From the NCBI GenBank assembly GCA_037367405.1, contig JAZKJV010002956.1, positions 744,001 through 808,000 of the forward strand: DNA of 64,000 nucleotides, read 5' to 3'. Made by a program: the position numbers and the translations under genes. The notes beneath the pieces are model-generated. The model had not been told where the DNA came from. It saw nothing but the letters and a program-made list of their open reading frames with translations, and did no database searches. Each line of letters begins with the position of its first letter. The stretch's first letter is position 1. The DNA is from Ottelia alismoides. Its lineage: Eukaryota > Streptophyta > Magnoliopsida > Alismatales > Hydrocharitaceae. Positions 56,350 through 64,000 of this stretch are shown piece after piece.

Positions 56350-59218
56350 CTCTCCAGACTCGCTCACAACTGTAGTGATGCTCATCTTCTTTGGCACCAC
56401 ATGCAATGGACTAACCCACTTGGAGTTGGAGATGGGGTAGATAAAATCGATGCTCCACCATTTCGTTATTTTCTTCAAGACTACTTATAGAAGATTTGCG
56501 TTCAATCGTCGTTGGAAGTCACATGATGGCTTGGCGTCCTCCTCAAGATAGATATGGTGGGAGCACAGATACGGACTTATCCCTTGGAGATTAGCTACAC
56601 TCCATCCTATTACCTTGTGGTTCCCTTCAAGAACCTCCATCAGACGAGATTCTTGTTCTCCAGTCAAATCCACTGAGATAATGGCTGGGTACATCTCATG
56701 CTCTCCCACAAGGAATCTATACTTCATCGACTGTAGAAAAGGCTTCAATTCTAGGCAACTGGGAGCTGGAAAATCTGACCTCTAAAAGGTCTGAGTGAAT
56801 GTAAACATATCTGAATGAGAGAACCCTTTCTTATCATGTAAAACTGATGAAGATGACCCTATCGGTATAGTAGTAATCGATGTTGGCACGATTTCCACCC
56901 TAGTTGTTGGCTCTGTGGAAATCAGGCAAGGTATTAAATCATCAAATTCCGCCCAGTCAATGTCTGGATCAGAGGGATCTTAATCGCAATCACATGACAC
57001 AAAATCTGCTTCGTTGTCCAGAATGTAGTCGTCGGCCTTAACAGTGTCCTCGGTCGAGAGTGTGCTCAACAAACTCTCCTATATTGAAAACTATGGATTT
57101 GTAGTATCAGAATGTGAGAGAAGGGCTCGCAAAAACAAATTGGACCAAGTGGTTTCATCATCAGTGATCACAAAGTCGCACTCCTGGTGGATGTCTCGCT
57201 TTACTTCTGTTATCGACTCTGCATTGTTAAGCTTCTCTGAGCAAGCTGGGTCCCGTTGTCTGGTATCGTCAATTGTCTTTATTTGTATACTCTATCCTTC
57301 GATGTGAAAGTACACCTTACCACTATCATGGTCGGACACCGCCTTGGTTGTGGCCAAGAATGTACGTTCTAGAATAATGGGGGTATCGATCACAAATTCT
57401 GGGATCTCCATGTCCAACACAACGAAGTCCATGGGGAATTTCATGCCCTGAATTGTGATGACCACATCCTTCAGCAACCCCTTCGACCTCTTGACAGATC
57501 TATTAGCAAACTGAAGGACTGTCCTGCACTATTAAAGAGGGTCAAACTTGAATCAGTCGAGTAGGGCTTCCGGAAGGTGGTTTATAGGAGAGCCGATGTC
57601 AAATAGAGTATGATCAAATCTCTACTCATGAATGTGGAATCTGACATAGGGAGGTCCTGCATCTGGCCTCTTGGCTGGAAATTGGTTCTAGATAGAAAAG
57701 TAAGTGGCACGGGTCTGCACATGGATTTCTTCATGATGGTTACTCTTCTTCCTATGGATAGTGGTCTTCTCTCTCAAGTTCTTCTATGAGAGAGGGATAC
57801 GCTCAAGTGCTTCCTGTAGAGTCAGCTGAATATGCAATCTATCAATCATCTGCTGACTGAACTCGGACTGCTCACCTTTTTTTGGATTTCTCTATAATTT
57901 CCCTTATACAAGTGAAGTGCTTGAGGGAAGGGGATGGATGGGCCCTCCTCAGATAGAGGGCTAGGAAGAGTTTCATGTTGTTGTAAAGGCATGGAATCCA
58001 TACAAATATCATCAATCATCACATATGGATTCAAAGATGAAGAAACCTTTCCTTTATTAATTTTTTGGTGTTTTTCTAATTGTTCGAAGTTATAGAAACT
58101 AGATAAAATAAAACTGGAATAGAAGGGTAGCCTAAGCACCAGCAACGACATCAGGTGTTGCAGCATCATCACCGCACTCTGGCTCAGCATCATGGAATCC
58201 GGTGGCATCAGTATCACCCTATGCATCTGGAGAAATGATAGCCTTAGTACCGTCGGCTGGATCAACATCCTTGGTGGCTTCAGCACCACCATCATCATCG
58301 TCATCTTTAGTGACTTCAGCACAGTTATCATCCTCGTATGGTGCTCCTGAGTCCTCGTGATATCATTGCTCAGACGAGGCACTGCCACCTGGCATCCTAC
58401 TGCTCCTAAGTGACATAAAATCAACATCAAATGTATATGAAGCAATGTCACCTAACAAATCAATAGGAGTGGTGGTCTCTGTAAACTGTACCTTCTCAGA
58501 TTTTCTCTTCAGGTTGTTCGGGTTGGGCTCAATCTAAGCGGGTACGGAGGCCTTTCCCTTGATAATCTCTCTCATTTCCTGACGAAACTCATCCATCTCC
58601 CGCCTAAAGGATGCATGATGCAAGATTGGCAAGAGCTGGATTCTCATAGGCTAGCCTATGAGAACCAGATGGGTTGCCTCTCTGAAAGTGAGGTTTCTAA
58701 TGGAACTGATGAGGAGCAGGCTGAGAACACCGTTGAGGCTGCTGCTGGTGCTGCCTCCAATGTTGTCCCTGCTAGCTGGGATGAGGACCCGACTGGTATT
58801 GGTGGGATGGCTGCTGGGGTGGATGGTGAGGGAACCGGTTTGTTGTTGTGGCTGGCCTAACTGTCCACCCTGAGCTGGACGTTGTTGTTGGGATGAGGCA
58901 CCTCTAGTCGACCACATGAATCTAGGATGATCTCGGTGGATCCCAGACTATTGTCGATCATACCAAATCCTGTTGACTTCCATCAACGGTTCCTGCTCAT
59001 AGGGAGATGGAGGGAGAACTGACAGTGGTTGATCCTGCTGATACACCACCATCTGAATGTCCTGAGATGGCGGTGGCTGAGGATACGGGTGTTGTAGACG
59101 CTTGAATGTCTCCACTTGGATGTGGTGAACCTGTCTGAACTGGGCGTAGTATTGGGACGAGCCCCTACTACTAGGATAAGCTTGTGACCTGAGACGAGGC
59201 TGAGAAGTTGTCTGTACC
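56350..59218 (-). repeat. Tandem unit 3 (2,869 bp)
   Basis: Third copy, adjoining the unique gag N-terminus. It is 16-17 bp shorter because of a deletion near 58620 (ATGATGCAAGATTGG where unit 2 has ATGATGGTCGAAGAGTAGG). Otherwise it is very close to unit 2. Confidence 0.95.
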
Positions 59219-60630
59219 TCCTAGAGATAGATGATATGGGTATTCAGGTCACTCAGAGTCTGTCCTAACTAAGAGATCTAAGTCGTGCTCAGGCACTGCT
59301 TCTTCTCGATGATCTTGATGCGGTCTTGCTTCTCGCTGATGAAGTCCATATCAGCGGGCGATGCCTCTACGAGTGTTGCGGCTGCTGAAGAAGTGGTTGG
59401 ACCTACGTTGTCTCGTGCTATCCTCTGATAGGACACAGAATTGGGTGAGGGCTTCCCCTTAGTGTAAAGTCAGGTCTGAGACATCACTGTATAATTCTCT
59501 TCCATCTTCTCATAGATGGCCCAGACCTGATCTTCATCCTTGGTGAAATAGGAGCCCCAACAAGAAGCATTTCTAAGCCCCTGCAGCTCCAGTGTCAGCC
59601 CACAAAAGAAACTATGTACTAGGTTGGGCTTGGAGATGTCATAATGAAGACATCATTCGATGAGCTCACGGAAACGATACCAAGCCTCATGAATTGCTCG
59701 TTGGGGATCATGAAGAAGTTGTTGATCATAGCTCACGCTATGTTTGCCTGGCTGAGTGGATAGTACTTGGTTCAAGTACTCGATTTAGAGCTGCTCCCAT
59801 GAAGATACATATCTCCACAAATGTTTCAGCCAGCAGGCTGCTCTTTCGACTAGGGAGAATGGAAAAGCCATCATCTTGATGGAGTCCTCATCCATATATC
59901 TGTCGTGGACAGTGCTGCAGATCATCTCAAATTCTTATAGGTGTAGATGTGGCTCCTCGGTGGCACGCCCATGGAACTTGAGCAATACCTAGATAGTCTT
60001 AGGTGAGAGCTTGAAATCTCACAGAATTGCTGGAATCTGGATCCAACGATGTGTAAGGGTCGCACCAGGGTTGTGCAACTCCCTTATCAGTCTGGTTGGT
60101 CGGACTGGCTCCTGTGGCTCCTTTGGATATGGTCCGTTTCCTCCTCCAAACTCTATAATCTCTCCATTGCGTGCTTGGTTTGGCTCTCCTTAGTCAGCTC
60201 GCATCTGTGCCATCTCTCTATGCATCTTTGACATGAAGGCTCTCCATTCTCTAATATGTCTCCGCATCGTCTCCAAGGAGGACAATAGTGTGTTGTTGAT
60301 GGCGCCCTGATCTAGAACGTACGTGGTACTCTGGGGCTACCCATCAGTGCACTCCTCGCTGTTGGCCATCTCTTGGGTCTCGGCAAAGGCAAAACACCCC
60401 AACTCAGGTGTTATCAAATGAACAAATATCTTCTATGGTCTCTGCTCGGGCAACTCAGGACTCGAAGAAGGGTGATCGAGGGAGGAACAGGGTGGAATCA
60501 AGCTTGGGTTCGAAGAGTGGGTCTAGGCTCTCACAAACTACCTCGATGAGTGGGATGGAGTGCTCGAGAGAGGTGCAGCCAAAGGCTGCCTAAGGGATCT
60601 CCGACCCATCGTTGTGATCTTGGAGAAAGG
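58600..60630 (-). pseudogene. Athila-like gag pseudogene
   Basis: Minus-strand frames show the retrotransposon gag domain: KFHGRATEEPHLHL (about 59960-59920), MMAFPFSLVERAACWLKHLW near 59870-59800, HEAWYRFREL near 59690-59660, and LVHSFFCGLTLELQGLRNAS near 59620-59570. The family pattern F-P-F-S-L-x-x-x-A-x-x-W-L and E-A-W-x-R-F-K-x-L is clear. The probable start region lies at about 60600 (MGRRSLRQPLAAPL). At least six in-frame stops break it. In live elements gag packages the RNA. Confidence 0.8.
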
Positions 60631-62300
60631 TAGATGGGATCTATAAACAAACAAGATCAACAATGAAACCCTCAATTCATATACGCAATGTTGAGCCGAT
60701 GACCGTAAGCGTTCGATCTTTTATCTTGTCAATTTTATTTAGATGTTAATTCGGTCTTGCAAAGTAATTAAGCGAGTTGTTAGGAACTTGTGCTCCCAAG
60801 AGACTGACCCAATCCCAAATCTGGATCTTTCCTAGCCAGTACAAGTTGCGGACCATTAACTGGCTACCCGATCAACTCGCTCGCTAAGGATATCGCGGCC
60901 CGCTTTAGCAGAAACCAGGACGATCCTCACTAGAGAATGACTAACCCCAAGACTAGTAGTCTAAGGAGAGTTCAGGTATTGCTCTAGATTAGTGTGGGGG
61001 TCACTCTCTCATGCAAGCAAACCAAACAATGAGGGGATGACTCTCTCAATACAGATTTTTAAACAAAATGTCTTTTAATATCAAGTTTGTTTAGCAGCCC
61101 CAATTTTTGGTCATCTCTTATTTAGGTCTTTTCCGATAATTAAACAAATTCCTAACGAATTTTTCGATAACCTGGTTATTTAATAGTCCAAAAATATGGG
61201 AGAAGTCGAAAAAGTTGATGCGCGATCAAACACTATGATGCATGCAAAGTCAAAAATGTGTACATGTCGCCAGCACTCTACATGCAGGGTGATCCACACA
61301 TAAATTTAAAGACTGAAAGTACACTAATCTAAATGATGCAACATGAAAACGGTCTTAGATGAGCAATTTCTACACACGAAGAGCAGGAGCTAGCTAACTA
61401 GACTAAGTCCAGAGTCCGATCTTGGAAACCACTCAATGCCCGCCACAATGTGTCCTACTAGTATTCTATGTGGTTCCTCACGGCATGTGGACTCAGGCCT
61501 AATTGAACTAACTTTTTAGTGAGAGTTATTAATCAGGTACAATTACGACTCTATAGATGCAAGAAATCTATTAGGGATTGGGCCTTAATTATTTACATTG
61601 CAAGCAAGAAATTCCTAAATCTAAGGTCCAATTTCTTCGAGAATCAAAGAGAAGAAAAGGTGATAAATCAAAACCGATGAAAAATCACGGTGAGGTCCTT
61701 CGAGCACACCGGTGCTCGGTGAAACAAACCCCGATATGCCAATTGTCCAAAGGGTGTTTCTAAGATTTCAAATTTTTCAGAATTTTAAATGATTTTTCTA
61801 AGATTTCGAGAGTTTTTAGCTTTTTAGTGTTTTTATGAAAGATATTGCAATAAAAATGGCACTGAAACCAAAGTACACTACAACAAGCATACATAAATTT
61901 TTATGGATTTTTTCATATAATTTCTATATTTTTTGGTATTTAAGAAAATTGATAGAACACTTTTTAAAAGTTTTTTTATTTTTCAAGAATATCAAATAAA
62001 TTAAATCAAGTCACAAAAATTACCATAAATATTACACGTTAGCAAGAGCTACCTAGAAATTTTGTGGCATTTTTTAGTTGATTTAATAATTATTTAATTT
62101 AAATAACATGCACAACACATAGGGACCTAATTGTAATTATTGAAAAGTATTTTGGCCTAAAAGAAATGCATTAAAAATTCTTAAAACCAATGTTGCAAAA
62201 AGTCCAAGAAATTCACGCACGTGCACAATCAACCACGCATAGGGGTAGATTTGCAAATATCAGAAAAGTTCTACTCAAAATGTAACATAGATGCAAATAT
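60631..62300 (-). other. Athila-type leader of the minus-strand element
   Basis: 1.67 kb without a gene, AT-rich at 61750-62200 and mixed at 60750-61700. The minus strand includes CGAGCACCGGTGTGCTCG (61701-61718), a palindromic word aligned with the GTGCTCCTTGTGTTCGAC landmark of the other leaders. TAATATTTATGGTAATTTTTG near 62030 is shared with the leader at 2590. No convincing primer site was found near the LTR end. Confidence 0.55.
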
Positions 62301-63840
62301 CGGAATGGGGTTGAGGTCTCCGACGAATACGAGGGAAGGAAACTGAGCCTAATCTCAACCTGATGGTTAAGCTATAGGGTGATCTGGTTGCGGGAGAAGA
62401 TGGAGGGCGATGCGGTGCTCTGATTTGAACGAATGGGTTTGGATATCTGGGCACCTACCAACTGGTCGGAGCAGGTGGATGTGCAGAGGTGCTAGATGGA
62501 ATGCACGAATCAAATAGGAAAATGGAAGGGATATGAGAGGTACCTGGAGGTAGGAACACGTTCCTGAGCTCCATGCGGATATATCTGACGAGGTAATGGC
62601 CTCGACCACGTTGCGGGAGGCGAAGAGGTTAAACGCGGCAGCGCTCGTCGGCCACGTAGTTGAGCTACTTCTTCTGACCACCAAACTCCAATCTGAGGGT
62701 TCTCTCTAGTAGTTGTCTCTCAACCTGAGGTGTCTAGGGCTGGAAGAAGAGGTGAGGAATGAGCTGCTATGCCAGGAGGATCAAGAGGATGCTTTATAAG
62801 TCACTCAGGGGTCCAGAAAGATCAGAGTAAAGCGTCAAACTCTAGAGTGATTCAGATTGACCAAAGGACCAGTGAGTATATCGGATGTACGGGGATTATC
62901 AAGTCCGAATTTCGAGGCCAAAGAAGCTCGAAGTCGGGATGGAAAATTTCTAGAAGGAGATCTGGTGAACAGTATCTGAGTTTGACCCGGGAAAGAGGAA
63001 CCGTTGACTGGAGGTCAACAATCCCAGCTGGCCAATCAGAAAATTAGGATTTACAAAATATTAACAAAATCAATAAAAAATAGTAAATAGATTTAAAATA
63101 AAAGGTGTATAAAATGAAAAATATTTTTGATTTCTCAAACTATTTTCTGTGATTTTTAATTATTTTTATGAAAAATAGTTTAATTTGTATATATTATAAT
63201 GTATTATATACATGTATAATATACATATGTATTTTGTACAAAAATTGCTATTTTGTTATTTTTACATAAATATCGTCATTTTGTATTTTATTTATTTAAA
63301 ACATAGTTTTTAGAGTATAAAATAATTTTTGTTTTATTTTTGTGAGTTATGTACATTTTTAAGATAAACAGGGGATATTATCTATATACATGTATTTGTA
63401 CAAGCAAGCAGGATTTTATTCTTATTTCTACTTGACTTTTTTTTATTTTTGTTTTATTTTATTTTAAGGACTATAAACAAGGAGATAAAAATAATGTTTT
63501 ATTGTCATTTTATCCAAAATATTTATTTATAGATATAAGTGATATGTACAATATAGAGTAGGCCCTATCTCTCTCTACTTTTTTTTGGCGATCAGGTCAA
63601 GGCTTGACATTCTCTTGGGGTTCGGGTCACTCTATAATTATTCTAAATACCTTCCTCCTTTTTCTTTTTCTTTATTCTTTTTTTTACACAAATATATGCT
63701 AAATATACATTGTTAACATATGCATGTAGAATGCTAACTTATTGTATTTACATCTATTTACATGATGCTTTGCCAAGATAAATTGCTAAAGTACAAGAAT
63801 AAAGAGTGTGAATCATAGATTCATCAGGGCGCAATAAGAT
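62301..63840 (-). repeat. Athila-type 5' LTR of the minus-strand element
   Basis: Minus-sense LTR start TGATGAATCTATGATTCACACTC at 63818-63840, conserved block with GACCCGAACCCCAAGAGAATG at 63610-63630, AT-rich middle, GTTGAC/GGTCAAC pair near 63003-63022 and TATAAAG at 62792-62798. R and U5 run to about 62.3 kb. It sits directly upstream of leader and gag in the right sense, which anchors the identity of this repeat family. The short frames here (62367-62684 minus, 62769-63047 plus) are shadows. Confidence 0.65.
62792..62798 (-). promoter_or_regulatory. TATA box of the 5' Athila-type LTR
   Basis: TATAAAG on the minus strand inside GTGACTTATAAAGCATCC, at the same relative place as in copy B. 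Confidence 0.45.
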
Positions 63841-64000
63841 CCATGCAGTGCAATAATACTTTCCACTAAATAGAAGCAGATGTTTCCAACAAAAAATAAA
63901 GTTATGTATATTGACCTCAATGGTCCAGCTTCAGAGATTCTGCAGATTTTTGTGGAGACATGGCTACACTGGCAGGTTCCACAAGGAGATGTGGCTACAC
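63841..64000. other. Flank beyond the LTR; nothing recognised
   Basis: 160 bp up to the window edge. No clear target duplication can be tested because the 3' LTR partner has been moved or lost. TGGCTACACTGG recurs here (63962) and at 33259, but without flanking similarity. Confidence 0.3.

Larger units (their letters stand above)
49745..63840 (-). mobile_element. Athila-like Ty3/gypsy element, 5' two thirds, with internal triplication
   Basis: Minus-strand order from the right: LTR (62.3-63.84 kb), leader (60.65-62.3 kb), gag (60.63 to about 58.6 kb), linker, protease and start of RT (three tandem copies, 59.22-50.58 kb), rest of RT and start of RNase H (50.58-49.745 kb). It is cut inside RNase H. 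The missing RNase H, integrase and 3' LTR match what lies at 29.70-33.8 kb on the plus strand. Many shared stops show it is dead. Confidence 0.8.

Noticed and set aside
63955..64000. TGGCTACACTGG shared with 33259 as a terminal repeat
   Set aside because: Only 12 bp match, flanks differ and the orientation does not fit the LTR sense.
1..64000. tRNA, rRNA, CRISPR or bacterial-type operon features
   Set aside because: No cloverleaf, rRNA or spaced short-repeat array was seen; the content is plant retrotransposon DNA. The only tRNA-like matches are the 12-bp primer sites.

Overview
This window is repeat-rich plant nuclear DNA. It is strongly AT-rich, and almost all of it is nested, decayed transposable elements. 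The evidence for a plant is direct: Ty1/copia and Athila-like Ty3/gypsy polyproteins, a copia primer-binding site matching plant initiator tRNA-Met, a CACTA (En/Spm) TNP2-type transposase, a Mutator-like element with a 9-bp target duplication, and a plant L1-type LINE with an RNase H domain. I found no intact host gene, tRNA, rRNA or CRISPR array. The species cannot be named from this sequence.

Layout. 1-6.84 kb: two same-direction copies of a long LTR-like repeat (Athila-type, minus sense) around leader-type AT-rich sequence in both orientations. 6.94-15.56 kb: a badly decayed minus-strand copia element (copia I) whose 5' LTR is interrupted by a plus-sense copia LTR, so two LTRs lie tail to tail. 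15.56-20.34 kb: relics of a CACTA transposon (TNP2 plus a possible second gene). 20.58-29.70 kb: a truncated minus-strand copia element (copia II) with a perfect tRNA-iMet primer site; its LTR contains a 3.06-kb LINE with a 14-bp target duplication. 29.70-31.31 kb: plus-strand Athila-like RNase H and integrase, followed by four palindromes and the matching LTR (from 33.79 kb). That LTR was later hit by a Mutator-like element carrying gene-like sequence (34.614-36.305 kb) and by a whole copia element (copia III, 37.319-48.169 kb, target duplication ACCAC). 48.2-49.74 kb: the rest of that LTR and an Athila-type leader. 49.745-63.84 kb: a minus-strand Athila-like element (LTR, leader, gag, protease, reverse transcriptase) in which a 2.88-kb gag-protease-RT segment occurs three times in tandem.

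The most notable object is the LINE. It has an open RNase H reading frame followed by, and overlapping by 17 nt, a second uninterrupted frame of 469 codons that I cannot assign to any family. Its 3' UTR carries a duplicated stem-loop. Every other coding region here is broken by stops, so two long open frames in one insertion stand out. Second in interest are the triplicated Athila segment and the near-coincident break points of two Athila pieces in opposite orientation, which fit a 20-kb inversion.

All homology calls come from reading motifs by eye. Boundaries given to the base are those with a visible target duplication, primer site or repeat junction; the others are approximate.
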